Assembly: GCA_030524545.1 (NCBI GenBank)
Contig: JAUNGM010000026.1
Span: 14,232-50,044 of the forward strand
Direction of reading: 5' to 3'
From: Eubacteriales bacterium
Lineage (GTDB): Bacteria; Bacillota; Clostridia; Lachnospirales; Lachnospiraceae
DNA: 35,813 nt
Below the pieces are notes generated by a model. That model had not been told where the DNA came from, made no database searches, and saw only the letters and a program-made list of their open reading frames with translations. Below, in pieces: positions 14,381-22,699 of the stretch (positions are counted from its first letter, which is position 1; every line of letters starts with the position of its first letter). A program made the position numbers and the translations under genes.

Positions 14381-15795
14381 TTGATTACTTCCTCCTGAAT
14401 CTGTTGATTTGATATAATTTTCATGGTTGTACCATCTCTTACCATTACTTCTGCCGTTACCGGCCCCTCCTGAAGCTTCTCTGCTCCCAGATACAGGCAG
14501 AATCCTCCATCATCTGCCGTATCCTCTGACTCTACATTCATAGGAAATGCCTCATACACAGAGGTACCATTTATACGCAAATAAATTTCTGAATCTGTTT
14601 CCAGATACTCTGGCAGCACTGCACCTGTAATCTGAATCAGCATTCCCTGGCTCTTCATTTCTATATGTGAGATACCGTTATCTGCTGTTTCCGTAATCTC
14701 ACCATCCCAGACAATAGTGCTTCCCTGAAGAACCGGCGGCGCCTCTGCCATTTCCGGCAAAAAGCGCTCTGCTCTTTCTATTACAACCGCATCTGCCTGA
14801 TAAGTTTCCACATCGCTGAGCTGATACGGAACTCCTCTGGAGAAATAAGCGCTTCCATAGGCTTCCGCCATAAATGGAAGAAGCGTATTTCCGAAAGAAT
14901 CCCGATACATCACAAGACTTCCGTCTTTTTCTGCACTTGCAGTGTTGATGCGTGGGTCAAAATTACTTTCTACTTCCTGAACATAGGTAAAGTCCGGCTC
15001 TCTTTCATAATAAATTTCGTCTTCCAGGGTCAGCGCCTCCGGATAAAGCATCTTGTCCAGATCCCCTGCAAAATCTTTCCGCACTTCAAAAGCTTCTTCT
15101 TCATAAGAAACATGTTCTTTACCCAATGCAGTCAATATCTGATCACTCGCCAATGCCGCACCTTTATTATTCCAATGCGAATCCCTGCTATGATACAGAA
15201 CTTCCGTCTGATTCCGGAATGTCTCATAAAGATCCGTATAATTCACACCTTCCTCTTCAAGATATGGCTGCAATCTTTTCAGATTGTTTTCATCTGTAAT
15301 TCTGACGCTGTCATAATACGGCATATGTTCTCCGTATAATGAATTTTTATTAGGGGCTATCGTAAAGACAAAATCCACACCCCGCTGCTCCAGATTTCTC
15401 TGCGTCATGCCAAGTGTATGAGCAATATTAAAAAGGCTTCTTTCTGACAAAAGGTCTGTTCCAAGATAGTCAGCAAGGGAGTCTTTATAGTAGAGCCAGC
15501 CATCGCTGCCCTGTATCACTCCCGAGGCTGTCGATACTCCGAGAATCTTCCCCTGTACCAGGGCATTCGCTGTTACCAGCTTACTTCGGAATGCAAAATG
15601 ATCCTGAAAATAGTCTCCCGCTTGGGAAAGCCATTCTGTGTTAAATTCCCCTTCTTCCGTACGAAGTACAGGAAATTCCGCAAGCCTGCGGTTCTCTGCA
15701 GTCGTATCCTCTTCCTGACTCTGAAGCATTCCGGCAAACGGACACAGGCAGACCGCAAAAAAGCAGGCACAATAAAGTAAACTCCATTTTTTCAT
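14377..15795 (-). CDS. AlgX/AlgJ-like (DHHW family) SGNH O-acetyltransferase-like protein
   Basis: This 472-residue protein has an N-terminal signal/anchor (1-24) and an extracellular SGNH-fold domain of the AlgX/DHHW group. The likely catalytic set is visible: Asp205 and His207 in RDSHWNNKG, and Ser300 in MYRDSFGN. The N-terminal ENRRLAEFP and DYFQDHFAFR segments are typical. The last 110 residues form a probable beta-rich domain. Together with the MBOAT protein encoded 14 bp upstream it forms the known AlgI-AlgX type pair, in which the MBOAT passes acetyl groups across the membrane and the SGNH protein transfers them to a polymer. The acceptor here is unknown. Confidence 0.88.
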   Translation of the reverse strand: MKKWSLLYCACFFAVCLCPFAGMLQSQEEDTTAENRRLAEFPVLRTEEGEFNTEWLSQAGDYFQDHFAFRSKLVTANALVQGKILGVSTASGVIQGSDGWLYYKDSLADYLGTDLLSERSLFNIAHTLGMTQRNLEQRGVDFVFTIAPNKNSLYGEHMPYYDSVRITDENNLKRLQPYLEEEGVNYTDLYETFRNQTEVLYHSRDSHWNNKGAALASDQILTALGKEHVSYEEEAFEVRKDFAGDLDKMLYPEALTLEDEIYYEREPDFTYVQEVESNFDPRINTASAEKDGSLVMYRDSFGNTLLPFMAEAYGSAYFSRGVPYQLSDVETYQADAVVIERAERFLPEMAEAPPVLQGSTIVWDGEITETADNGISHIEMKSQGMLIQITGAVLPEYLETDSEIYLRINGTSVYEAFPMNVESEDTADDGGFCLYLGAEKLQEGPVTAEVMVRDGTTMKIISNQQIQEEVIK

Positions 15796-15809
15796 GCGAT
15801 AAGTCCCCC

Positions 15810-17204
15810 TTAAAACCGGAAATAAATAAATGGATTATATGTACCGCCTGCAAGATACAAAATGCAAAGTATCAGTCCTGCAAAACTCAGAATATAGGAT
15901 ACCGGCTCATATCCCCGTCTATTCTTCCATACATCTTTTACCGGTACTGAGGCAATCATCGCTGCCGCAAGTGTCAGCAGATACAGCGGAGTAAGCTGCT
16001 GTACCGCAAGGCTCATGGCTGCCGGATGCTTCCCAAAGCCCGTAAACATCATTTTCAGCCAGAAAACGCCTCTGGACATGGTTTCTGTCCGGAAAAAGAC
16101 AAAGCCCACAGCTACCACCAACAGTGCATAAATCCTCTGCATACAGCCTTTCAGACGTCCGCCTTTACGGCCGATCGCCGGTATGTATTCCTCCAGAAGC
16201 AGGAAACAGCCATGGTAAACACCCCAGAATACAAAATTCCAGGAAGCCCCATGCCAAATGCCTGTGCAGAGGAAAACAATCATTTTATTTACAACGGTCC
16301 GAAGTTTTCCTTTACGGTTGCCTCCAAGCGGAATATAGAGATATTCCCGAAACCACCCGGAAAGAGACATATGCCATCTTCGCCAAAATTCCTTAATGCT
16401 TCCGGATATGTATGGGTAATTAAAGTTCTCTTTAAAATGGAACCCAAACATCCATCCAATCCCGATCGCCATATCACTGTATCCGCTGAAATCAAAATAA
16501 ATCTGCAGCACATAAGAAATAATGGCAATCCACGCCACAACCCAGTTGACCTCCGACTCTTTGGCCGCAAATAAAATATCTGCCGTAAGGCCAAGGGTGT
16601 TGGCCAACAATACTTTTTTACTCAATCCGGCAATAAAACGCCGGATTCCATGTGTAACTCCTTCCAGGGTCTGGGCCCTCTGATTAATTTCCATCTCCAC
16701 ATCATGATATTTAACGATAGGACCCGCAATCAACTGAGGGAAGAAGGATATATACAGCAAAACTTTCCAAAAACTCTTCTGCCGCTCCGTAACTTCACGG
16801 TAAACGTCAACTACATAGGACATTGCCTGGAACGTAAAGAACGAAATTCCGATCGGCATCCGGATATCCGGTACAGGAACAGTCATCCCCGCCAGGGAAT
16901 TCCATGATTCCACGAGAAAACCGGCATATTTATAAAGAATCAGGACTCCCAGATTTCCCGCTATGGTGATGAACAGCGTTATCTTTTTATACTGATGCCA
17001 GCGGCTGATAGCACCTGCACACATATAATTAAAGAACGCCGATGCGATCAGCAGGAGTACATATACCGGCTCACCATACGCATAAAAGATCAGGCTTGCC
17101 AAAATCAGCAATGCATTTTTTGCCCTGATTCCCGGCAAAATACAATGAAGTCCAAAAACCACGGGCAGAAAAACACATAAAAATATCATTGAACTGAAAA
17201 CCAT
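15810..17204 (-). CDS. AlgI-type MBOAT O-acyltransferase
   Basis: The product is a 464-residue multi-pass membrane protein of the AlgI/PatA MBOAT group. Seen in the sequence are SLIFYAYGEP near residue 38, MPIGISFFTFQAMSYVVDVYR (116-136), FFPQLIAGPIV (154-164), YFDFSGYSDMAIG (236-248), FWRRWHMSLS and the catalytic His318 in TGIWHGASWNF. It should move acetyl groups from the cytoplasm to the outside for an SGNH partner, encoded next. The start follows the upstream stop by 14 bp, and the stop codon's TGAGG serves in its ribosome binding site, so it is coupled to the surface-protein genes. Target polymer unknown. Confidence 0.93.
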   Translation of the reverse strand: MVFSSMIFLCVFLPVVFGLHCILPGIRAKNALLILASLIFYAYGEPVYVLLLIASAFFNYMCAGAISRWHQYKKITLFITIAGNLGVLILYKYAGFLVESWNSLAGMTVPVPDIRMPIGISFFTFQAMSYVVDVYREVTERQKSFWKVLLYISFFPQLIAGPIVKYHDVEMEINQRAQTLEGVTHGIRRFIAGLSKKVLLANTLGLTADILFAAKESEVNWVVAWIAIISYVLQIYFDFSGYSDMAIGIGWMFGFHFKENFNYPYISGSIKEFWRRWHMSLSGWFREYLYIPLGGNRKGKLRTVVNKMIVFLCTGIWHGASWNFVFWGVYHGCFLLLEEYIPAIGRKGGRLKGCMQRIYALLVVAVGFVFFRTETMSRGVFWLKMMFTGFGKHPAAMSLAVQQLTPLYLLTLAAAMIASVPVKDVWKNRRGYEPVSYILSFAGLILCILYLAGGTYNPFIYFRF

Positions 17205-17218
17205 ATTTCACTCAAACC

Positions 17219-19558
17219 TCAAAATTTTGTTATTTGGCTGGAAGTATAAGACATCGGAGATCTTGCTACTCCCATTTTATTTCCCATGTTGTCCCAATAT
17301 CCTCCGTTTATCCGCACAAAGCAATGAACCTTCGGAATTTCAATTACATACGGCTCATAGCCCAGCTCCCTGGCAAGCGCAGCAAAGCCATGGGCAAAAC
17401 CATAACAATTTCCTGCCTCTGTTGTCAGGATATCCATTGCGCATTTCGTTCTCCAGCCCTCTTTGGTTGTATCAGGGAACGCCCACGGATGAAAATCTGT
17501 TGCCATAATAAAATACCAGCAGGCCCGTAATTTCTGATCCTGAGTCATACCAGGCGTTGTTACCCTGTTAATCACTTCCTGTGCTTTTTTTCTCAGTTGT
17601 GCGTCCGCTACGGCGGCTGCAGTCACAGCTTTCACAGTTTTTCCCTTTGTATCATAAAGTCCTTTGGTTTTTCCGGTCGTTGTATAAGAACGAACCGTAT
17701 ACGTATAGGTCTTTCCTTCGACGATCGGGAATTTTTTCGATGATACATGAGTATAGCCTATCATCTTGGCACCTTTTACATTGGCAACCTGTTCCCAGTT
17801 TCCTTTGGAATTTTTCCGGTAGATCAGATAATTCGTTGCGCCTGCCGCCTTTTTCCAGCGTATTGTGATCTTCCCTACATCCGTACATTCCGCACTGATC
17901 AGAACAGGCTTATCAGGGACTGTCTTTCCCTTGATGCCGGTTCTGCTGCAGCTGCCTGTAGCAACCGTTTTTCCGGTCTTTCGGTATGCCTTGACCGTAT
18001 AGGTATAAGTAGTTCCTGTCTTTATAGGGAATTTGCTGCTGCCCGTGTGGGTAAAAGACGTTCCCGTTGTACTTCCCACTTTTTTCCAGGTATTCCCGGA
18101 TTTTCTGTAGACATAATAACCGCTGGCGCCTGCTGCCTTGCTCCAGGTGATCTTCAGCTTATTATAGGCTGCTGATTTCACTGTTCCAAGCTTTACGGCC
18201 GTAAGCGACGGGATTGCACTTTTTCCGGTCTTATCACAACTGCTGATTGTTTTGCCGTTGACTGCCTTTACCGTATAGGCATATTTCTTTCCCGTCACAA
18301 GAGGAAAAGAGGTTGATGAGGTATGCTTATAGCTCGTTCCCGTAATTCCGGATTTCAGTTTTTTCCACGACTTGGCCGTGTTTCCTTTATAATAGATCGT
18401 ATACGACTTCGCACCCGGCACCTTCTTCCAGGTCACCTTTACGGAACGGTAGCTTGCTGATGCTGCTGAGACCAGCTTAGGTGCCGCCAGGGTGATTTTG
18501 AATGCCTTACTGACAGTCCCTTCATAATTTCCCTTGCCTGTAACTGTCACTGTCGCTGTTCCGGGATCCACATTATTCTTATACTTCACCGTATAATCCC
18601 GGCCGGATACGAGCACCTGTTTCCCCTTGCTCACTTTCACTGCCGGTTTCAGCGCTTTGCCTGTACACGTCTTGGAAGCTGCTACGCTCACACTGCAGGA
18701 AGCGATATCTGTTTTCTTTATCTCAGGCTCCAGTAATTCATATGGAAGCTTCTGTTCTTCCGCATACTGCTGTGCATAAGTTCCGGCATAACAGTAAAGG
18801 ACAAGCTGCGGGCAGGATGCAAACGCATTTTCGCCGATCTCTGACACTGCAGCAGGCAATTCTATTTTTTTAAGAGCGGCGCATCCGGAAAACGCCTCTG
18901 CTCCAATAGATTTCAAACCTGCCGGAAGCGTGATCCCGCTGAGATCACTCCCCATAAATGCCTTCTCACAGATTCCTGTTACCGTGTATTCTCCTATCCG
19001 CTCCGGTATTACTACTGTCTCCGCACTCCCCAGATAACTAACGATCACAGCTTCTGTCCCATTGACCATATACCGGAAGGTCTCCGTGGTGAAAATCCCG
19101 GAAGCCTGCTCACCTGCGGTAAAGATATCCGCTTCTTCTATCTCCATTTCTGTATAATCGCCATAATCTGTCTCATCTGAAAAAATATCAATATCTGCTG
19201 CTTCGTCCGGCTGTTCTTCCGGTAACCGCTCTTCCGGCGATTGCTCTTCCGGCGGTTCTTCCGGTAACTGCTCTTCCGGTGATTGTTCTTCCGGCGGTTC
19301 TGTCTCCTCTCCGATGTTATTCGGGATTTCTTCTTCATCAGGAAACAGGGTTACTTCCGGATTCACACTCTCTGAATATTCACCGGACACCGGAATCTCA
19401 TCCATCACCGCATCTTCACTGCTGAAAAAAACATTTTCCATTGCTTCGCCGGCCGCAGACTCCTGCTGCCCGCTGGAAAAATCCGCGCCATAAACTATCG
19501 GCAAAGGTTCCGCTGCCATAAAAAAAACGAGGGCCATTGCCAAAGTCTTCTTTTTCAT
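17219..19558 (-). CDS. Secreted BspA-LRR/FN3/transglutaminase-like protein, copy A
   Basis: The 779-residue protein has a signal peptide (to about 24) and an acidic region with PEEQSPEEQLPEE-type repeats (75-150). A BspA-type leucine-rich region follows (165-275), then an Ig-like unit (284-357), three FN3 domains (359-448, 455-545, 549-640) and a C-terminal transglutaminase-like domain with Cys718 (AGNCYGFAHGF), His745 (VHCFVRI) and Asp756 (YWDNMG). Residues 37-602 are identical by eye to the upstream copy B, while the catalytic domains are unrelated beyond the fold. AAGGAG lies 11 nt before the start. It is second in the operon, 68 bp behind copy B and 14 bp before the MBOAT gene. Confidence 0.87.
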   Translation of the reverse strand: MKKKTLAMALVFFMAAEPLPIVYGADFSSGQQESAAGEAMENVFFSSEDAVMDEIPVSGEYSESVNPEVTLFPDEEEIPNNIGEETEPPEEQSPEEQLPEEPPEEQSPEERLPEEQPDEAADIDIFSDETDYGDYTEMEIEEADIFTAGEQASGIFTTETFRYMVNGTEAVIVSYLGSAETVVIPERIGEYTVTGICEKAFMGSDLSGITLPAGLKSIGAEAFSGCAALKKIELPAAVSEIGENAFASCPQLVLYCYAGTYAQQYAEEQKLPYELLEPEIKKTDIASCSVSVAASKTCTGKALKPAVKVSKGKQVLVSGRDYTVKYKNNVDPGTATVTVTGKGNYEGTVSKAFKITLAAPKLVSAASASYRSVKVTWKKVPGAKSYTIYYKGNTAKSWKKLKSGITGTSYKHTSSTSFPLVTGKKYAYTVKAVNGKTISSCDKTGKSAIPSLTAVKLGTVKSAAYNKLKITWSKAAGASGYYVYRKSGNTWKKVGSTTGTSFTHTGSSKFPIKTGTTYTYTVKAYRKTGKTVATGSCSRTGIKGKTVPDKPVLISAECTDVGKITIRWKKAAGATNYLIYRKNSKGNWEQVANVKGAKMIGYTHVSSKKFPIVEGKTYTYTVRSYTTTGKTKGLYDTKGKTVKAVTAAAVADAQLRKKAQEVINRVTTPGMTQDQKLRACWYFIMATDFHPWAFPDTTKEGWRTKCAMDILTTEAGNCYGFAHGFAALARELGYEPYVIEIPKVHCFVRINGGYWDNMGNKMGVARSPMSYTSSQITKF

Positions 19559-19560
19559 AA
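17645..19560. repeat. Near-identical duplication, copy A
   Basis: This segment matches 20089-22004 at a constant offset of 2444 bp with no indels that I can see. Nearly all differences are at the two ends, in the signal-peptide codons and in the linker after the third FN3 domain. Confidence 0.9.
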
Positions 19561-19626
19561 TTACGCCTACTCCTTTTTTCTATATGATTGTATTTCAAAA
19601 ATTTTATCTCTTAACCCTATAAATTC

Positions 19627-22002
19627 TTATATTGCAATATGAAGTATTGCTGTAAGTTCATAGCTTCTATAAGATACACCATAATACCTATAATAGTTCT
19701 TTGCTTCTGCAAAAAGAGGATCATATACCAAACCGTCAATTTCCGCCCAGCTATGTGCCGTTCCCCATGTTCCGTCGGAATCTGCACAAACATATACGTT
19801 CTTGTATCCCAAAGCTTTAGCTAAATATGCAAATGCCGCTGCATCTGCCTGGCAGTTTCCTCCTCCCAATACAAAATGGTCGTTTGCATATACAGCAGGC
19901 CATCCGGGCGTGTTGACAAATTTCCTTCTTGTTATGTACGGTTTGGAAATTACCCAGTCAAAGCACGCTTTCAACTTCTGACTGCTGCTCATACCCGCAT
20001 TTGTAATTTGGGCCACAGTCTGTTTTGCACGCTCCAGTGTAGCTGCAGCTTCTGCCTCCGTTGCAGTTTGTGCCTTCACCTGTTTTCCCTGTGTATCATA
20101 AAGTCCTTTGGCTTTTCCGGTCGTTGTATAAGAACGAACCGTATACGTATAGGTCTTTCCTTCGACAATCGGGAATTTTTTCGATGATACATGAATATAG
20201 CCTATCATCTTGGCACCTTTTACATTGGCAACCTGTTCCCAGTTTCCTTTGGAATTTTTCCGGTAGATCAGATAATTCGTTGCGCCTGCCGCCTTTTTCC
20301 AGCGTATTGTGATCTTCCCTACATCCGTACATTCCGCACTGATCAGAACAGGCTTATCAGGGACTGTCTTTCCCTTGATGCCGGTTCTGCTGCAGCTGCC
20401 TGTAGCAACCGTTTTTCCGGTCTTTCGGTATGCCTTGACCGTATAGGTATAAGTAGTTCCTGTCTTTATAGGGAATTTGCTGCTGCCCGTGTGGGTAAAA
20501 GACGTTCCCGTTGTACTTCCCACTTTTTTCCAGGTATTCCCGGATTTTCTGTAGACATAATAACCGCTGGCGCCTGCTGCCTTGCTCCAGGTGATCTTCA
20601 GCTTATTATAGGCTGCTGATTTCACTGTTCCAAGCTTTACGGCCGTAAGCGACGGGATTGCACTTTTTCCGGTCTTATCACAACTGCTGATTGTTTTGCC
20701 GTTGACTGCCTTTACCGTATAGGCATATTTCTTTCCCGTCACAAGAGGAAAAGAGGTTGATGAGGTATGCTTATAGCTCGTTCCCGTAATTCCGGATTTC
20801 AGTTTTTTCCACGACTTGGCCGTGTTTCCTTTATAATAGATCGTATACGACTTCGCACCCGGCACCTTCTTCCAGGTCACCTTTACGGAACGGTAGCTTG
20901 CTGATGCTGCTGAGACCAGCTTAGGTGCCGCCAGGGTGATTTTGAATGCCTTACTGACAGTCCCTTCATAATTTCCCTTGCCTGTAACTGTCACTGTCGC
21001 TGTTCCGGGATCCACATTATTCTTATACTTCACCGTATAATCCCGGCCGGATACGAGCACCTGTTTCCCCTTGCTCACTTTCACTGCCGGTTTCAGCGCT
21101 TTGCCTGTACACGTCTTGGAAGCTGCTACGCTCACACTGCAGGAAGCGATATCTGTTTTCTTTATCTCAGGCTCCAGTAATTCATATGGAAGCTTCTGTT
21201 CTTCCGCATACTGCTGTGCATAAGTTCCGGCATAACAGTAAAGGACAAGCTGCGGGCAGGATGCAAACGCATTTTCGCCGATCTCTGACACTGCAGCAGG
21301 CAATTCTATTTTTTTAAGAGCGGCGCATCCGGAAAACGCCTCTGCTCCAATAGATTTCAAACCTGCCGGAAGCGTGATCCCGCTGAGATCACTCCCCATA
21401 AATGCCTTCTCACAGATTCCTGTTACCGTGTATTCTCCTATCCGCTCCGGTATTACTACTGTCTCCGCACTCCCCAGATAACTAACGATCACAGCTTCTG
21501 TCCCATTGACCATATACCGGAAGGTCTCCGTGGTGAAAATCCCGGAAGCCTGCTCACCTGCGGTAAAGATATCCGCTTCTTCTATCTCCATTTCTGTATA
21601 ATCGCCATAATCTGTCTCATCTGAAAAAATATCAATATCTGCTGCTTCGTCCGGCTGTTCTTCCGGTAACCGCTCTTCCGGCGATTGCTCTTCCGGCGGT
21701 TCTTCCGGTAACTGCTCTTCCGGTGATTGTTCTTCCGGCGGTTCTGTCTCCTCTCCGATGTTATTCGGGATTTCTTCTTCATCAGGAAACAGGGTTACTT
21801 CCGGATTCACACTCTCTGAATATTCACCGGACACCGGAATCTCATCCATCACCGCATCTTCACTGCTGAAAAAAACATTTTCCATTGCTTCGCCGGTCGC
21901 AGACTCCTGCTGCCCGCTGGAAAAATCCGCGCCATGAACTACCGACACAGATTCCGCTGCCATAAAAAAAACGAGGGCCATTGCCAAAGTCTTCTTCCTC
22001 AT
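19627..22002 (-). CDS. Secreted BspA-LRR/FN3/transglutaminase-like protein, copy B
   Basis: The start is the ATG 22000-22002 (MRKKTLAMAL, 791 residues) with GGAGG 5 nt upstream; the frame opens 11 codons earlier without a good site. The architecture equals copy A up to about residue 640: signal peptide, acidic PEEQ repeats, BspA-type leucine-rich region, Ig-like unit and three FN3 domains. The C-terminal domain is a different transglutaminase-like domain, with Cys717 in GGNCQADAAAFAYLAKALGY, His750 in AHSWAEI and Asp761 in VYDPLF. It is the first gene of the surface operon, about 60 nt behind a strong promoter with an adjoining palindrome and divergent from an XRE regulator. Confidence 0.87.
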   Translation of the reverse strand: MRKKTLAMALVFFMAAESVSVVHGADFSSGQQESATGEAMENVFFSSEDAVMDEIPVSGEYSESVNPEVTLFPDEEEIPNNIGEETEPPEEQSPEEQLPEEPPEEQSPEERLPEEQPDEAADIDIFSDETDYGDYTEMEIEEADIFTAGEQASGIFTTETFRYMVNGTEAVIVSYLGSAETVVIPERIGEYTVTGICEKAFMGSDLSGITLPAGLKSIGAEAFSGCAALKKIELPAAVSEIGENAFASCPQLVLYCYAGTYAQQYAEEQKLPYELLEPEIKKTDIASCSVSVAASKTCTGKALKPAVKVSKGKQVLVSGRDYTVKYKNNVDPGTATVTVTGKGNYEGTVSKAFKITLAAPKLVSAASASYRSVKVTWKKVPGAKSYTIYYKGNTAKSWKKLKSGITGTSYKHTSSTSFPLVTGKKYAYTVKAVNGKTISSCDKTGKSAIPSLTAVKLGTVKSAAYNKLKITWSKAAGASGYYVYRKSGNTWKKVGSTTGTSFTHTGSSKFPIKTGTTYTYTVKAYRKTGKTVATGSCSRTGIKGKTVPDKPVLISAECTDVGKITIRWKKAAGATNYLIYRKNSKGNWEQVANVKGAKMIGYIHVSSKKFPIVEGKTYTYTVRSYTTTGKAKGLYDTQGKQVKAQTATEAEAAATLERAKQTVAQITNAGMSSSQKLKACFDWVISKPYITRRKFVNTPGWPAVYANDHFVLGGGNCQADAAAFAYLAKALGYKNVYVCADSDGTWGTAHSWAEIDGLVYDPLFAEAKNYYRYYGVSYRSYELTAILHIAI

Positions 22003-22004
22003 AA
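20089..22004. repeat. Near-identical duplication, copy B
   Basis: Partner of 17645-19560. The encoded proteins differ at only 11 of the first 641 positions: 2, 18-21, 23, 36, 603, 631, 638 and 641. The stretch in between is unchanged. Downstream of each copy the sequences diverge completely into different catalytic domains. Confidence 0.9.
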
Positions 22005-22067
22005 TCTCCTCCATATCTTCCCGTACTTTCCTCAAAAATGCGATATTCCGGGCATTATCATCTATTA

Positions 22068-22096
22068 ATTATAGTTCTCCCAAAAGCAAAAGTCAA
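22068..22096 (-). promoter_or_regulatory. Promoter of the surface operon
   Basis: TTGACT (22091-22096) and TATAAT (22068-22073) lie exactly 17 bp apart on the minus strand, an almost ideal housekeeping promoter. Its -35 touches the palindrome at 22096-22107. Confidence 0.8.
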
Positions 22097-22148
22097 CTCT
22101 ATAGAGTATATCGTTTGATTCTATGGAACATTTTTAACATATCGATAT
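22096..22148. promoter_or_regulatory. Candidate operators between the XRE gene and the surface operon
   Basis: A perfect 12-bp palindrome ACTCTATAGAGT (22096-22107) abuts the operon -35. A related, imperfect site ATTCTATGGAAC (22118-22129) has its centre 22 bp away, about two helical turns. A third palindrome, ATATCGATAT (22139-22148), lies between the likely -35 and -10 of the regulator's own promoter, its centre a further 20 bp along. The layout suits a dimeric XRE repressor acting on both genes; binding itself is inference. Confidence 0.5.
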
Positions 22149-22158
22149 TTGCTACACT
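22130..22158 (+). promoter_or_regulatory. Likely promoter of the XRE regulator
   Basis: TGCTACACT (22150-22158) is an extended -10 element on the plus strand. The -35 region is poor (a T run near 22131), as often seen with extended -10 promoters. The palindrome ATATCGATAT lies inside the spacer. Confidence 0.45.
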
Positions 22159-22195
22159 TAAAGCACACTACAAATAAAAAAGAAAGGATGGTTCC

Positions 22196-22561
22196 ATGGA
22201 ATTAGATAAAGATTATAATTTAATAGTAGGCTTACGAATAAGAGAAGTCCGGGAAGTCCTAAACATGACAAGAGAACAGTTCAGTGAAAAATGTGATATT
22301 TCCAGTAGTTTTCTATCCGCCGTTGAAAGCGGCAAAAAAGCGGTCACCTCTAAAACCCTATATAAAATCTGCAGCTCTATAGGCATCTCCGCTGACTACC
22401 TCATACGTGGAAAAAGCAAAAATTTTGAAACTGACATGGTAATTGAAATGATAGATTCCATGGATTCCAAATCCAAAAAACACGCTGTCCAGATTCTGCG
22501 GGAGTATATCGAAGCTGTCAATGATTTGAAAAATCCTGATGACAATCATATAATCTGCTGA
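22196..22561 (+). CDS. XRE-family helix-turn-helix regulator
   Basis: This 121-residue protein has a standard XRE/HTH_3 domain at about residues 9-66: LRIREVREVLNMTREQFSEK, then SSSFLSAVESGKKAVTSKTL, then ICSSIGISADYL. It ends with a short helical tail (EMIDSMDSKSKKHAVQILREYIEAV) that could make dimers. There is an AAAGGATGG ribosome binding site. It is transcribed away from the eight-gene surface operon, and the 193 bp between the two start codons hold both promoters and several palindromes. Control of the surface operon and of itself is therefore likely. Codon use looks more AT-rich than in the neighbouring genes. The ligand or partner is unknown. Confidence 0.88.
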   Translation: MELDKDYNLIVGLRIREVREVLNMTREQFSEKCDISSSFLSAVESGKKAVTSKTLYKICSSIGISADYLIRGKSKNFETDMVIEMIDSMDSKSKKHAVQILREYIEAVNDLKNPDDNHIIC

Positions 22562-22581
22562 AATAAATCACTCTTAAAGCC

Positions 22582-22632
22582 AAAAAAAAAGAGACGGACA
22601 TAAGATAATCTCATGCCCTCTCTTTCTTTTTG
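22582..22632. terminator. Bidirectional terminator
   Basis: AAAGAGACGG pairs with CCCTCTCTTT (one mismatch), with CAT/ATG pairing further in. Eight or more T follow on the minus strand and a TTTCTTTTT run on the plus strand. It lies between the convergent XRE and histidine kinase genes and can end both transcripts. Confidence 0.8.
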
Positions 22633-22699
22633 TATTGTACTTATTCTGCTTACCGCAGTCTTTTTTGGATACTCACTGCTTCAGACCTGTACAGCATCC

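Noticed and set aside
19205-19300. Short regular repeats considered as a CRISPR array
   Set aside because: Units are far too short, lie within a coding frame and have no spacers; they encode Pro/Glu/Gln repeats.
17645-22004. Insertion sequence or composite transposon as the source of the duplication
   Set aside because: No transposase gene, terminal inverted repeats or target-site duplication was seen around the two copies.
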